DNA of 64,000 bases from Smallanthus sonchifolius (GCA_023525975.1 JAKNSE010000037.1:4570501-4634500); one strand, 5' to 3'; positions 1 through 11,553 are shown, numbered from the stretch's first letter. Numbers and translations: made by a program. The notes: generated by a model not told the origin, from the sequence alone.

Positions 1-880
1 AATGATGATGGTTGTATTTTCCGTTGTGTGTTCGGTACCATGCTTCACCTCTAACCAGTACATGGGACTGAAGTGTGATAGAAAAGCTTACGGATCTGTT
101 TTGAAAGTTACAAGAAGGTCAATGTATGAATTTGGAAATAAAACCTTGAAAATTACCACCAAACTTACCTATGATATGTGTCTCTGGGATTCGTGTTTTT
201 TCTAGGCAGATTTGAGGTCGCTCTTGGGCTCAAATGCTTCTGGATTTTCAACCAACATTAATTTTATTGATATTAAAGGAAGTAGGAATAAGAATCAAGG
301 AATTTAGAGTTCATTTGCTACCTCAGATTGGATCAAGAAGATGAGATAACACAACAGGTTTGGTTCTTGTGTAGTCTCACCTTGTAGCCGATTTGAGACC
401 GGTTGTTTTCTTTCTGTTATAATTTATGGTCTCTTTAATCATGTCGGTTTTCATGGTCTCCCTAATTTATATTAAAAAAAATTATATTTTGTTTAACTCA
501 AGTAGAGCAAAGTATACATCATTTTGATTTAATAAACTTGGGGTAACATCTAGTCATATAGTTCGTTTTGCTCTACATGGCTTTGTAAACAGAGTTCATA
601 GATAATTTTGTATGCACAAGTTGTAACAATAATGAAAACTATAAGCCTGGAAAATTTTCAATCCAAACATATTTATTGAGTTCTTCTCTCAGTCGTAGAT
701 AAAATACCCAAAACGTTATGATTATATTTAAATTCAGACGTTTCTTATGATATAGAATACCAAGAAGTACCAGAAGTACCGTGTGAAATTTTATATAAGA
801 TATTTAGTATAACATTAGGCTATTTTTATCTATATTTTTTTTACCTTGGGTCTTGTACGTAAACGTTATATTTATTTATC
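1..880. other. Left edge, no assignable gene
   Basis: A short open frame covers the first 205 bases, but its product resembles nothing I recognise. The following sequence is T-rich with poly(A)-like hexamers (for example near 530), so the edge could hold the 3' end of a gene that starts outside the window. Nothing else is supported in this stretch. Confidence 0.2.
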
Positions 881-901
881 AATAGACTGAATACTTTGAT
901 A

Positions 902-963
<62 letters not shown>
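902..963. repeat. (AAT)n microsatellite, unit 1
   Basis: About 20 uninterrupted AAT triplets. A similar tract followed by the same block (AAATTTGAAACT.GTAGAATAT) recurs at 13010-13033 and 56277-56317. That marks this as the left boundary of the duplicated phytocyanin upstream region rather than an isolated microsatellite. Confidence 0.9.
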
Positions 964-965
<2 letters not shown>

Positions 966-1187
966 GAAATTTGAAACTCGTAGAATATAACAGAACAGAA
1001 TAGGTCAAAACTACAAGTCTACAAAACTAGACACAAATCATTATTTGTGAAGATGATGCCAAGATTGTCAACCGTAAAACGACCGGCAAATGACGGGGAA
1101 CTTTCTTTTAGGGCAATGTTTCAACCTTTAGCATAATACATCGACTTAGTAACTTAAAAAAAACTATAATAAAAAATATATGGTAAT

Positions 1188-1902
1188 CAGTGGCGAAGCT
1201 CGAAATAAACACAGGGGGTCGGGATTTTTTTTTCTATCAGGCGGCCGGAACTTAATTCCTATAATTTTCGGCCGAATACTGAAATTACCACGTTTGTAAA
1301 AAGAGAATATTATATCCATAAACTGGAACATTATTTTTGTTGGTCAGCTCATTGATTTGAGTGAAAATTTATAAGTATTTCATGTTTTCTAAGCATATAA
1401 AACAATTATTTTCACTGAATTATTAAACTAATCTCTTTATTATTTTCACCCTAGTAATAAAATCTCATTGAAAAAGTCCTTGTTTCACATCCTTAATGCA
1501 ATTAATGGGACATTAATTAGTTTCCATATAGTGATTTACTCCATTATGAAGCTAGCATTTTGCCTTTCGAAAAAAGGAAGCTAGCAATTAGTTGGTATTT
1601 ACTCCATTTAGCTTATGCAATAACTACACTTGGGGGGTTCGAACCCATAAATTGAAATGAATTAAAAAAATAGACAATAAGAGGGCTCGAACATAGCACC
1701 TCTAATTTATAAAACAAAGCTTAAACCCTACACCACTTGTTGATTTTGTGTAGGCGTTCACCACACAATTTATTTAGAGGTTCACCCCAGTTTTTTTACA
1801 TACCATTCTATTAAAATTTCGAACCTCAGGGGGTTCTGGTGAACCCCCTCCTATCTAAGTAGGTCCGCCCCTACCCGGGACCCTCACTAAGCTTCGCCAT
1901 TG
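1188..1902. mobile_element. hAT-type MITE in the phytocyanin 1 promoter
   Basis: The 715-base element begins CAGTGGCGAAGCT and ends AGCTTCGCCATTG, so its ends are inverted repeats. It is flanked on both sides by the identical 8-base duplication ATGGTAAT (1180-1187 and 1903-1910), the target length expected of hAT transposons. There is no transposase frame, so it is non-autonomous. It splits the ancestral upstream region of phytocyanin 1 about 240 bases before the TATA box. Confidence 0.85.
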
Positions 1903-2144
1903 ATGGTAATTTCACTCTGCATTATAGACTTATTAAAAATATACAATTAATGATTGTGATTACTGAATATGGTATTAAAACTTCTGCTACGTTGATTATA
2001 GTTTGTTAATGAAATATGGATTAACTTGATAATCCCCTTGAGCCCTTGTACCATTCAACTCATATCAACATCATATCGTTAAATCTTTTGAAATCAAGAA
2101 AATAAAAAGAGAACTCTAGATTTGAAAGCATTTAATGTTCTACC

Positions 2145-2152
2145 TATAAATA
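2145..2152 (+). promoter_or_regulatory. TATA box of phytocyanin 1
   Basis: TATAAATA lies 97 bases before the ATG, inside a block (TTTGAAAGCATTTAATGT, then CCTATAAATATCAAACCC) shared with the other three phytocyanin genes and with the orphan promoter at 14030-14219. The position fits a 5' leader of roughly 65-70 bases. Confidence 0.8.
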
Positions 2153-2241
2153 TCAAACCCAAAATATGCCATACCTCATCAACAAATTCACAAAAACAAA
2201 ATACTTGGAAAAAGATTTTTTTTAATCAAGTTCAAATTAAT

Positions 2242-2919
2242 ATGGCAGGTTTAAGTTCGAGTTTGTTGGTGTTGATGGCGATAATGGTTGCATCAAGGCA
2301 ATTTTACGACACCGTGGCACAGACCACGCACGTAGTCGGGGACGCCTCGGGATGGACCATTCTTCCTGGTGGCGCGGGAGCATATACCACTTGGGCTTCA
2401 CAACAAACCTTCACGGTTGGTGACATTCTCGTGTTTAACTTCACCAACGGACAACACGACGTTGCAGAAGTTGTAGCTGCTAACTACGAACCATGCACTT
2501 CAACAAACCCCATCTCCCTCGCCACCACCAGCCCCGCCTCCCTCACCTTGACCACCGCGGGTACACATTATTACATATGCACTTTCCCAAGTCATTGTCA
2601 AATTGGTCAAAAATTAACCATCAACGTCTCGGCCTCCGCTACTACTCCTACAACACCAGCGTCTCCACCCACCACCCCTCCTCCTTCAACGACTCCAACA
2701 ACACCCGCATCTCCTCCAACCACCACTCCTACTCCTCCGTCAGCAACACCTACAACACCCATGGAACCATGTCCCCCCACCGCACCTCCAACCCCCAGCC
2801 CACTATCGCCACCAACCTTCACCTCGGACAACATGACTCCACCTATTAATGGAGCCTCGTCTTTCACTGCGGTGGTACCTGCCACTTTCTTGGCAATTGG
2901 CTTGGCTTGGCTATTTTGA
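2242..2919 (+). CDS. Phytocyanin 1 (stellacyanin-type blue copper protein)
   Basis: The 225-residue protein is secreted and should bind one type-1 copper at the cell surface. In order it has a signal peptide (residues 1 to about 26, ending TVAQ), a plastocyanin-like domain (about 28-130), a Pro/Ser/Thr-rich stretch (about 134-200) with arabinogalactan-type SPP and TPP motifs, and a hydrophobic tail suited to GPI anchoring. Copper ligands are visible: His72 (NGQHD), Cys113 (YYICTF), His118 (SHC) and Gln123 (GQK); Cys85 and Cys119 should form the disulfide. Gln in the axial position is the stellacyanin signature; uclacyanins and plantacyanins have Met. The start is the ATG at 2242 because it opens the signal peptide and matches all three paralogues; the frame extends further 5' only through a TTG. 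There is no intron. Function in planta is not shown by the sequence. Confidence 0.93.
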   Translation: MAGLSSSLLVLMAIMVASRQFYDTVAQTTHVVGDASGWTILPGGAGAYTTWASQQTFTVGDILVFNFTNGQHDVAEVVAANYEPCTSTNPISLATTSPASLTLTTAGTHYYICTFPSHCQIGQKLTINVSASATTPTTPASPPTTPPPSTTPTTPASPPTTTPTPPSATPTTPMEPCPPTAPPTPSPLSPPTFTSDNMTPPINGASSFTAVVPATFLAIGLAWLF

Positions 2920-3765
2920 ATTATTGAATTCGTTGACTGTGAGGTCACACTTATGCTTTATCATTTTTAATGTGCTGGTTAATTTCTTGTGGATGTTTTC
3001 GTTCGTGTGTTTGAAATCGATGTGTTACATAATGAGATGATTTGTTTTCATATATTTGTACTTTGATCGACTATATGTGGATTCTTCCTGTCGTTGGACT
3101 TACTTAAATAAATGGCCTCGACCATTTAATTAATGTTTATTGTTAGAGGTGTTAAATATTTGGTTTCAAACCAATTAAACCAATAATCGAATTAAAACCG
3201 AAACCGTTTAAAACCATACTGAATTACATATTTTGTTTTCGGTTTGGTTTAAACCGAATATGTAATTTCGTTTAGGTTTCAAGATTTTGAATTCGGTTTG
3301 AACCGAAAAACCCGAATTGGGTTATACCACAATTTTAATCCATATTTTATAGTTAACCCACTTCATTTATATCAATAACTAATACCCATATATGAATTAT
3401 AAATCATTATTTGATAAAACGTATGATTTTGTTTAGATTTTTCTAAAATATTGTGTTGTTTAAACCGAATAAGTTATGGCTACCCAAAATGATTTTTTTT
3501 TTGTCTAATTCGGTTGGTTAGGTTCAAAACGAAAACCAAACCGAATTACAATGTGGTTTTAGGGTCGTATTAGGTTTCCACAAATATCGTTCGGTTCGGA
3601 TTGTGGTTTCAACAAAAAAAAAACTAACCCGAATAACCCAAATCGAGTTACCCGATAAACCCGCAACCCGACCCGATGAACACCCCACATAATTACTTTT
3701 GGGCTAATGGGCTAAAATCCTATTATCTAATTGGACCGGTTAATTAATTGATAGGCTTTACCACT
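2920..3765. other. 3' flank of phytocyanin 1 and AACCGA-rich simple sequence
   Basis: The first 200 bases are T-rich and should hold the 3' UTR (AATAAA-like hexamer near 3106). From about 3140 the DNA is dense in degenerate AAACCGAA/TTCGGTTT units on both strands, ending in CCCGACCCGATGAACACC-type sequence. This is low-complexity repeat DNA; I see no gene. Confidence 0.45.
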
Positions 3766-3769
3766 TAAA

Positions 3770-4078
3770 TAATACTAATTAGGGTTTCCCTTTATATGTC
3801 TGTTTATGAATAAACGAGATGAGTAGAGGCCAAAACACCTATAACCCTAGCCGTCTTTCTAAACTCTCTCATCGAGTCTCGGACATCCTAACGGCCTAAC
3901 GGGAACCAATCCATGGCGTCTTTGTCTTCAACGTCTCAGCTGTCATTCCCTACAAAGTTTTATTTACTTTTATGTCTATTTCAATTCGCCTTCTCTTATT
4001 CGATTTTTTTGATTACCGATATACTCACGCTGTTGTCCATAATCATGAAATAATCAACATGTGGTATCAAAGCCATGA
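3770..4078 (+). mobile_element. LTR relic with initiator-tRNA-Met primer site
   Basis: At 4062 TGGTATCAAAGCCATGATT matches the plant initiator tRNA-Met primer-binding site (TGGTATCAGAGCCATG) with one change, the usual site of Copia elements. The preceding 290 bases contain an AATAAA-like hexamer and T-rich DNA like the 3' part of an LTR. The LTR's left end and any coding region are not recognisable, so this is a fragment. Confidence 0.5.
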
Positions 4079-4443
4079 TTAAATCGATCCATTCAACCGT
4101 TGGAAATATGTACAAACCCTACTAAAATCTGTATGGCTCGTATGACGACCGAGACAAAAAAACCCTAAATCGCTTTTTCTAAAACTTGAAATTAAATTTG
4201 ATTTCTTGTTTTATGAATGAGTACCGTCATTGGAATTTTACCTTTTTTCTTGCAAATCGATGAACGATTGCATTATTATTTCTTGAATTAAAAGGAGACC
4301 ATGATTTTCTGGTTATTGTTCTCGGTCGGTTTCATCTCAAAGGAATTATAAATAATCTTAAATGGAAGTGTCGGTGAGTTTTTTTTTTTTTTCCCAAAAA
4401 GACTTTGTTGTTAAATAAGTAAATTTACTTTAATAAACACAAA

Positions 4444-4560
4444 GATTGTGTTAGATGAGTTGGTAGGCCTATTGGTTTTCATTTTGGTGGTCACGGGTTC
4501 GATCCCAATGTTCTCAACTATATATTTTTTTATTTTTTTTTGCCTTTTTTACCTTTTGAA
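4444..4560 (+). mobile_element. tRNA-derived SINE-like sequence
   Basis: A polymerase III A-box-like motif (TTAGATGAGTTGGTAGGC, about 4451-4468) is followed by a B-box-like motif (GGGTTCGATCCC, about 4495-4506) and then a T/A-rich tail. The two boxes are spaced as in tRNA-derived SINEs, but I found no target duplication. Confidence 0.45.
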
Positions 4561-5411
4561 TTTTCTTATAATTTTTTCTATTATATTACTTTTTTTTAAT
4601 TCTTATACTGCAATGTTCAAGGCATGATAATGTTTATATATATATTTCAGTCTCCATAACCAATCCACCGTAATTTCATACGTTTCATTTAATCGTTCCG
4701 CCCTGCCGCAAAGCGCGGGTACCGTGAAGAATGAAACTGACAGCGACTGAAAAACATTGTTACCGTTATATAATTGTATTTTATATATGTTTCGATCTCC
4801 ACAACCGAGTCAACGTAACTTCATACGTTTCTTTTATTATTTAACTATGTTTTTTTTGCCTAACCATGTTAATGTCACCAGCTCAATCGTTTAATGTCCG
4901 CCGGCCGCAGAGAGCAGGGCAAATTTTCTCGTTTAATATTAATCGCAACTGGTCTTACAAGGATCAAGTGCCTCCATTTGGCTCGAAGTTGAAGCATATT
5001 AAAAGACAGCTAATGGTGCGACCTCAATATCCTATTATGTTTAAAAAAAATGTCACATGTCAAACAAATTGCACAAGCATGTGTTTTCATTGATGGTACA
5101 TGGAAGTTTAAGGATTTAATTGGTCTCTCAGGGTCATCACAAATTTAATCCCCGTGAAGATGTTTTGTGGAAAGTTTGTTACATTCACACACATACAGAG
5201 GTGCAATCATGGTGGATAACAAAACAAAAATGAAGAGGAAACCATTGCTACGTTCACATCTATCATGTACTAAATCCTTAAGTTCTTAGATGTACCTTGG
5301 GTATTTAACTTTCTTTTGTGATCTTGTTCTTAGAAATACATTGAAGTTAACGAGAATATGATTGAATAGAGTTTACAATCTTATATTTTATGTGCCAGTA
5401 TTTAGTGTATT
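4560..5411. other. No gene seen
   Basis: Two related segments (about 4650-4740 and 4780-4930) share CATACGTTTC...TTTAAT and GC-rich CCGC..AAAGCGCGGG-like hairpin sequence. The hairpins recall Helitron 3' ends, but I cannot place termini. A 75-codon open frame at 4866-5093 has no recognisable product. Confidence 0.3.
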
Positions 5412-5423
5412 AAACTCTTTGTG

Positions 5424-5546
5424 GTGGGTGGGGGGTTGGGGTGTAGTGGTAAGAGAAGAGTCTCACAACCAAAAGGTTATAAGTTCTAACCTCATACACA
5501 AAAAAAAAAAAAAAAAGAACAAAAATTTGCTGTTAAAAAAAAAAAA
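5424..5546 (+). mobile_element. SINE with perfect target duplication
   Basis: The 12-base sequence AAACTCTTTGTG occurs directly before (5412-5423) and after (5547-5558) the element. Inside are an A-box-like TAGTGGTAAGAG (about 5444-5455), a B-box-like AGTTCTAACC (about 5482-5491) and two A-rich runs ending in a poly(A) tail. A/B boxes, poly(A) tail and target duplication together make this a bona fide retroposed SINE rather than a tRNA gene. Confidence 0.85.
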
Positions 5547-5715
5547 AAACTCTTTGTGACAATTAAAATATAATCTGTTTATAAAATAGAGCAAAAAACA
5601 TTACATTAACTCATCATGCGCGAGAAAAAGCGTATAAAATTTATGTTTATAATTTAAAACGCAAGAAAAAGATTTTATAAAGCGCAAGAAAAAAAAGCAT
5701 GAAATACTTAAAACG

Positions 5716-5798
5716 AGCCAAGGTGGGTTTCGAACCCGCGTTGCTTTGGTAACAGTAAACGCATGGCCCCGAAGACCACTTCACCAAGACAATTGTTT
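5716..5798 (-). mobile_element. tRNA-like sequence (SINE or tRNA pseudogene)
   Basis: Reading the minus strand there is an A-box-like stretch (TTGGTGAAGTGGTCTTCGGG) and a clear B box inside a pairable arm (GCGGGTTCGAAACCCAC). The ends do not form a 7-bp acceptor stem, so this is not a working tRNA. No poly(A) tail or target duplication is obvious. Confidence 0.45.
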
Positions 5799-5939
5799 TG
5801 TTATCTTTTGCTTTATCAAACTTGTAAACACAAACTTTGTTTTGTGGAAAAAGAAAAAATGCATCTTGACCTGGTACCATATGTAAAGAAAAATTTTCAA
5901 TCTCTACGCTGAAGTTACCCCGGAATAAAAACTTGCCTA

Positions 5940-5990
5940 ATAATAATAATACTAATAATAATAATAGTAATAATAATAATAGTAATTTTT
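5940..5990. repeat. Imperfect (AAT)n microsatellite
   Basis: AAT triplets interrupted by ACT and AGT. Unlike the tract at 902 it is not followed by the phytocyanin upstream block. Confidence 0.8.
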
Positions 5991-6279
5991 AATATTCGAT
6001 TTAAGTCACTTGATTACACTTATATAAAAGTTACAACAACTTAATAGTAAATAATTAAGCTTAAATGGTTTTATACTTTTAAAAAAGATGTAAATGACTT
6101 TACTAGAGCTTGAAAATGAAACTTGTATTATTATTTTTATCCGAAGAGGAATAAAGGGATCGAGTATCATTTTCAAGCTTTTTAGGACCAAAACTTGTAT
6201 TTTTATTATTATTTTATTTCGTCTCTCTCTCGTATATTATACTTATGAAACATATAATAATATACTTATACTGGAGTTT

Positions 6280-6645
6280 CAAATAAAAAGTGAATTTTTG
6301 CTAAAAGATCTAAGAATTTTTTTTGAGGGGTTGGAGGATTTCGGTTTTTGGGGGGTGAAGGTTAGAGGATTTAGGTTTATTTGAGGAGGGGGGGGGGGGT
6401 GGTGGTTATTTTCGCTAAAAGATGTAAGAAATTATTTTGAGGGGTTGGAGTATTTCGGTTTTTGAGATGGGGGGGGTGGTTAGTTTTGGGTTTAGATTTA
6501 GCATTTAACTTTAAGGGTTTAGCTTTAGGGTTTGGCTCTAGGCTTTATTACGGTGAGCCGGTTCCAACGCCGCTGAAATTAGTTCAATCGAAGCTCGTTT
6601 GACCCAGTTTTTTAGGTGTTCTAGCAAAAATTCACTTTTTAGCGA
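6280..6645. mobile_element. Foldback element with G-rich, telomere-like core
   Basis: AAAAAGTGAATTTTTGCTA at about 6287 is repeated in inverse orientation at about 6623 (AGCAAAAATTCACTTTTTAG). Between the arms lies a strand-biased G-rich core with runs of 6-12 G and spaced GGGTTTAG, AGGGTTT and GGGTTTAGCTTTAGGG units. It resembles degenerate plant telomere repeat and has the same design as the element at 22050-22662. There is no coding content. Confidence 0.6.
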
Positions 6646-6649
6646 AATC

Positions 6650-7484
6650 TTCCCCTTTATTTATATCATATGTATTATTGGAGAGTTTAGAAGAATTAGG
6701 TTAGTCTAAATTTTGACCATTTCTAAGGGGTGGAACTTTTCCAAGAAAATTGGAGAGCTTTGAAGACTTATACAAGTCTAATTTTTGACCTATTCTGTCA
6801 AGTGTCTCTTCTTTGATCAAAGTTTCATACTTTCAACTCTCATGATGTTTACCTTTTATTTTTTGTTGCTTTATTTTTTTTAACCATTTAATTACCATGG
6901 AATTGATTTAATTAATCATCTCTAGCTAAATTAATCATTGTTGTTTATGACATTAATCAAATATATTATTTGATCACGAGGCAACAAGATCCATCCTGTC
7001 CTTGACCTAATATGGGTATGATAACATGTTCATGTCTCATTTTTAGTTGTCGTTTAATTATCTTAATAAATTAAAATGACTAGTAATATTTTGTTTGAAC
7101 GGAGATGTAACTGTTGTTGTAGAATTTGCAGAAAAACGGATTGAATTTCTTAGATACTTTGAAAGGCGTGTGATCACTTTCAGATCAAAACTATTTGGTG
7201 GTTCACCCAAATATTTGATCGGATAGAAATCAGAGTTTTTAAGAACACCAAATATGGAGAGTGTTTGTGATGATCTTGAACCAATAAGAAGAAGAAACGT
7301 ATGATCAAATCAAGTCTTTTGTCTGGGAACAAGATAACTGCCAAAGGTAGTTATTCTTTTTATTTCAAATTTGAAATCCGATTTTTAAATAAAATCCACC
7401 CAAATTATTGACATGAATTTTATATAATAAATTATATAAAATTAATTTTCTAATGCACTTTTATAAAGCAATAAGTGTCAAAAT
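6650..7484. other. No gene seen
   Basis: AT-rich sequence without a convincing open frame. The part from about 7090 to 7484 may belong to the LTR fragment that follows, but I cannot find its left terminus. Confidence 0.3.
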
Positions 7485-8606
7485 AATTTTCAGCTCGATC
7501 CCAGCGGGGCTCTGCCCCTTGGACCACGCCAGGGGCTGCCACCCCTCGGACCCCGCTTCCAGGGGCGATGCCCCCGGACCCCCGCTAGGGGCTGCCACCC
7601 CTCGGACACTTGCATGCATTTAACCCAAACATATATACTCACAACAGTTACCTTCGAAGGGTTTTACCTGCCTCGTCACAACTGCCCTCGTCACAACTGC
7701 CCTCGTCAGGGTTTTCATCATACTCCGAGCTCATCAAATGCCCCCAAAGAGCACTGTCACCTTTAGTGATCACCCGAAGAACCCCGTCCTTCACATAGTA
7801 ATTTGGCGTGTCACAAGGACAACGACGCAAACACACACAACATCAAGTAAGTAACACATTACAACATACTAGCTATTACCATGACTCGTTAACTAAGCGC
7901 GAACCACATACGTGTTCTCGTGCTAACACATCCTAGATGTACCCTCCACACGTCTAAGTTCATTACCGACTAACCTCGCATAAATAATTACACGACACAC
8001 AAACATCATACTAGCTTCTAGCCCACACGACCTAAGGACCTTTCATAGACCATTAAGTTTGTTAGAAAACATTTAACTCATAAAAGCTCTTCAGGTTTAC
8101 CCCAAAACTCATAACACGTTTAATTATAAACTAAAACATGCATGTATGTATGATAGCCCCAAAACAGTAAAAACAGTAAAGAGGGGATTAGAAACTCACT
8201 TGTTACGCTAGATTCAAATCCTTGCCCTGCACCCCGCTCACTACTTGAATCTCGAACCTGTCAAATGTATGATCCAAGATCAAAGTACGTTCAAACCGTA
8301 CGTAGAACAATATAAAACGTAAGCCCTACTACTAGTCTCATTTGTTCGCCAACCAGGTCCTCGAACTTAAGCTCCACGAACACACGTGTACACGAGTCGG
8401 GTTTCCCGCATGCATGCAAGCCATACAACCCTAACAAGGAAAAACCCTAACCGACTATCTTCTCTACTAACACCATTATACTCCACCGGAGTCTCCACAC
8501 ACATCAGATCCACCACCACCGTCGTCCTCCACTGTGCGCCGCCGTATTCCACCCTCCACAGCCGTCACCGGCAGCCTTCCCCTTTCTTTGCTGCACCATT
8601 ACCCGT

Positions 8607-8637
<31 letters not shown>

Positions 8638-9230
8638 AGCAGCCAACCATCACGTCAAACAGGCTGCTCCCATGCTCCTCCAAATCGCATGCCACCATCA
8701 TGTGCCACCGCCTAGTCGTTTTCGGCTGCCTGTTATGGCCCGTAGCCACCAGTGCCGTCGCCTACGACCCCTACCGGTTGCCCCTCAACAGCCTCCTCGT
8801 CATTGAGCACCACTTTTATCTGAGCCAAAGCCCTAACCTCTACCACCCATGCAAACCGAGTACTTAAATGGAAAAAGAACAAGAACGAGTTTTACCTGCT
8901 TGCGTATCGGAGATCACCCGGTCGAGTTACCTCCGTCGCGTCGTCGATCGTTTCTCGTATCCGGCCGTTTATGTCGTCGCACGCCTAGGGTCCAAGATGG
9001 CCCTAGGGTTGGTGATAATGTGGTTTATATACTACCACTAGTTTCGTTTCGGGTCCCTTTACTTCTCTCTCGCATGTTTCGATCTCGAACCTTCTTTAAC
9101 CGACTAACTGTGTCATTCTCGGTGGTTAAACACACCTTGTATGAAAATCCTTACAATTTCTCTTATTGAAAAAGGGTTCGGCTTGCTCACTAACCCGAAC
9201 CATTATCATATGAATTTTCGTGATGTTACT
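7485..9230 (-). mobile_element. Truncated Ty3/gypsy LTR (minus orientation)
   Basis: Landmarks match, in the same order, those of the complete LTR at 52449-54732: CCTCGTCA...GGTT repeats (7670-7710 against 53210-53250), CACCTTTAG.GA.CACCCGAAG.ACC (near 7760 against 53300), and GATAGCCCCAAAACAGTAAAA followed by GGGATTAGAAACTCACT (8152 against 53692). The right end reads TTTTCGTGATGTTAC, one base short of the expected GTTACA terminus. The left portion has GGGGCTGCCACCCCTCGGAC repeats. No primer site or internal domain is attached, so this is a solo or cut LTR. Confidence 0.65.
8614..8636 (+). repeat. (CT)n tract
   Basis: A run of CT dinucleotides in the GC-richer part of the LTR fragment. Confidence 0.8.
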
Positions 9231-9235
9231 TTTAA

Positions 9236-9989
9236 TAGGGGTGTAAACAAGCAAAGCTAGCTCCTGAGCTACTCGAGATCGGATAGCTAAAAGCTTTAAT
9301 CAATAAGCTTAAACGAGCTCGAACCTAAAAATAAGCTTGCTTAATAAATGTGCCTGGGCCCAAGCTTCACTTATCGGGTTCGATCTAGCTCGCGAACCTA
9401 AATGAGCCTATTACTTAAATAAAATTGATTTAATATATTATATATACTACGTTAAAATCCCGTGTATTACACGGGTTGATAAAATATAATATTATATATT
9501 TAGTAATAAAAAAACTATATTTTAAAAACTCGTGTATTACACGGGTTGATAAAATATAATGTTATATACTTAGTAATAAAAATTTTATATCTTTAAAAAC
9601 CTCTATATTACACAGTTTGAATACATTAATTTCTATTTAATATAAGTTAACTTACATCACTATTTAGTTAAAAAAAAACATAATTAAATTTCAAAGTTTC
9701 TTAAAATAAGAGATAATTTAAATTAAATATTTTTTATTAATATAATTAATATTTTTCTTTAAATATAAATCATTATTAAAAAAAGAGATGTGCATTTAAT
9801 AAGAGAGAGACGTGAATATTAATAGAAACATATATAAATAATTACAAATATTTACAAATTAATTAACAACTAATAAATGAGCTGAGCCCGAGCTTAAAAA
9901 AGTTCTCACGAACAGAGCTCGAGCTTCAGCTCTTTGTAAGTTAAATAAATCGAGCTCGGGCCTAGTCGATCTCAAGCTTCTCACCCCTA
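9236..9989. mobile_element. TIR element (MITE-like) rich in GAGCTCGA
   Basis: It begins TAGGGGTGTAAACAAGC and ends GCTTCTCACCCCTA, so the outer 8 bases (TAGGGGTG/CACCCCTA) are perfect inverted repeats. The body is dense in GAGCTCGA and AAGCTT on both strands and can fold back on itself. The element is interrupted near its middle by the Helitron-like sequence at about 9446-9850. No transposase is present. Confidence 0.6.
9446..9850 (-). mobile_element. Helitron-like fragment nested in the TIR element
   Basis: AATCCCGTGTATTACACGGG near 9455 is the terminal hairpin seen in the Helitrons at 19273 and 47770, and GTGCATTTAATAAGAGAGAG near 9790 matches the 5' part of the 47770-48197 element. The terminal CTAG appears as CTAC, and the hairpin plus flanking ATAAAATATAAT occurs twice in tandem. 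The right end cannot be fixed. Confidence 0.55.
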
Positions 9990-10162
9990 GTTTAAATCCA
10001 AACCACATTTCAACGTGCTGAATCTTTTATGTTAGGGAAAATTCACAAAATGAACTATTACTCAAATTCCTTAAAATAAATTTTTGCTTCACAAACTTTC
10101 ACAAAATAAACCTTTCAAATTCGTTCAAAATTCCACCAGAGATTTTGAATATGTCGACATGT

Positions 10163-11537
10163 TGTAACGCTCCAAAATCCCGTCATTTTGTTTTGAATGT
10201 TTTGAAAGAATAAAGTATAGAAATAAAGACCGAGGGAGCATTGTCATCAACGCGTGAAAGAAAGAGATGGAAGCTTAAACCCTGGCCACCACCCCTCCCC
10301 TCCCTCATTTCTCATGCATTCTAGAAAGTTTTAGTGGGAGAAAGTGAGAGAGTTTAGAGCGAGAAAATGCAAAGATCATCCTCCTCCCTTCTATCTTAGG
10401 TTCTGGATGTTTGGGAATGATAGACCTCGAGATTCTGGTCGATTTGCAGGAAGATTCGACCCTTTAAACCTCAGTTAAACCTAGGGGTTTAATCAAAGAA
10501 TGGATTTTTATATATGAAAATGGGAAACAAATGCTAGATATAGCTTAATATGGGTTAAAGAAAGGGATTCGACGTAAAACGTTAGAAGCTTGAATCAAAT
10601 CCGGAAAGTTTCATATTTGAAGGGCCCAAAAGTTTCGCGAGCGTAAGTTTCATGCCCATGCGGAAGTTTCAGACATAAATTTTGGACGAAGCTTGAAAGT
10701 TTAAGATGAAAGTAAGGACTTTCGTCTTGGCGAGAGTTTTATCAGTTTGACGTACTTCACGTGTGAATCTTTGTGCGGATTGTAATCAATCTGCCTACTC
10801 AAAGCCGTCCATTTGGAATAGTTAAAGATCCTCATGTGAGTTTTATGTGCCTTTTTCATGTGTTTTAGGCTGATGTGGATACTCACATTTAAAGAATGCT
10901 TTTTTTTTAATAAAATGACAAGATAGATGATAATGAAAGATTTCTATGTTATGTGACATTGATTGAAAAGGTGTACCTTAGTGATTAAATTCCTTAATGT
11001 GATTAATGTTATACGGTTGCTTTATGCAAACGGAATTTAATACGGTTGCTTTATGCAAACAGAAGTTAATACGATTGCCTATTCAGACATAAGTTAATAC
11101 GACTACTTATGCAGATGGAAGTTGATATGGGGTCCACGAGGCAAACCGACTGTTTGAGATATCATCTTTAGATGTTATTACATGGTTACTAGTATGATGA
11201 TATGTAGTACGATAATAGCATGTTTACTTGCTTAAACTAGAACTTTCGTAGCAAAACTGACTTTTTAGTATGCACGTCAGGTTAATTTGTAGACTTACTT
11301 TGGATGCTTTTGGAAATAATTGGCATGGATGAAGAGGCTAACTGCCGAAGAATAACATCCTATTAATATTTATGATTCTTCATTAAGACAATTGTTTTGT
11401 TTTTTTGTTTTAAACTTGTATGACTAAAGATTTTGTTGGATGATGTTTCCCGCTGCATGTTAAATGAATTCAAGTTTATAAACCCTATTGCGAATACGTA
11501 ATCCAACTTATAAAACCATCGTGTTATGGGGTGTTTT
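10163..11537 (+). mobile_element. Ty3/gypsy LTR (plus orientation)
   Basis: It starts TGTAACGCTCCAAAATCCCG, the usual opening of plant chromovirus LTRs, and ends at GGGGTGTTTTA directly before the primer site at 11540. The 1.37 kb body has several near repeats of ACGGTTGCTTTATGCAAACGG near 11010-11110. It is followed by leader and gag start, so this is the 5' LTR of a plus-strand element cut off at 12026. Confidence 0.7.
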
Positions 11538-11540
11538 AAG

Positions 11541-11553
11541 TTGGTATCAGAGC
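11541..11553 (+). promoter_or_regulatory. Primer-binding site (initiator tRNA-Met)
   Basis: TTGGTATCAGAGC matches exactly the complement of the plant initiator tRNA-Met 3' end and sits three bases after the LTR end, as expected for minus-strand priming. Confidence 0.85.

Noticed and set aside
2122..2241. 40-codon N-terminal extension of phytocyanin 1
   Set aside because: It starts at a TTG, runs through the TATA box, and would hide the signal peptide; the ATG at 2242 matches all paralogues.
2607..2948. Gly/Val-rich minus-strand frames opposite the phytocyanin Pro-rich regions (also 37687-37935, 43050-43283, 59724-59984)
   Set aside because: They are antisense shadows of Pro/Ser/Thr codons and appear in each paralogue for that reason.
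5716..5798. Functional tRNA gene
   Set aside because: A and B boxes are present but the ends do not pair as an acceptor stem.
6280..6645. Interstitial telomere repeat
   Set aside because: Units are too degenerate and lie inside inverted arms, so a foldback element explains them better.
8386..8806. Ser/Pro-rich frames in the GC-rich part of the LTR at 7485-9230 (and similar at 53742-54580)
   Set aside because: Overlapping frames in a GC-rich, CT-repeat LTR segment on both strands; not conserved between the two LTRs.
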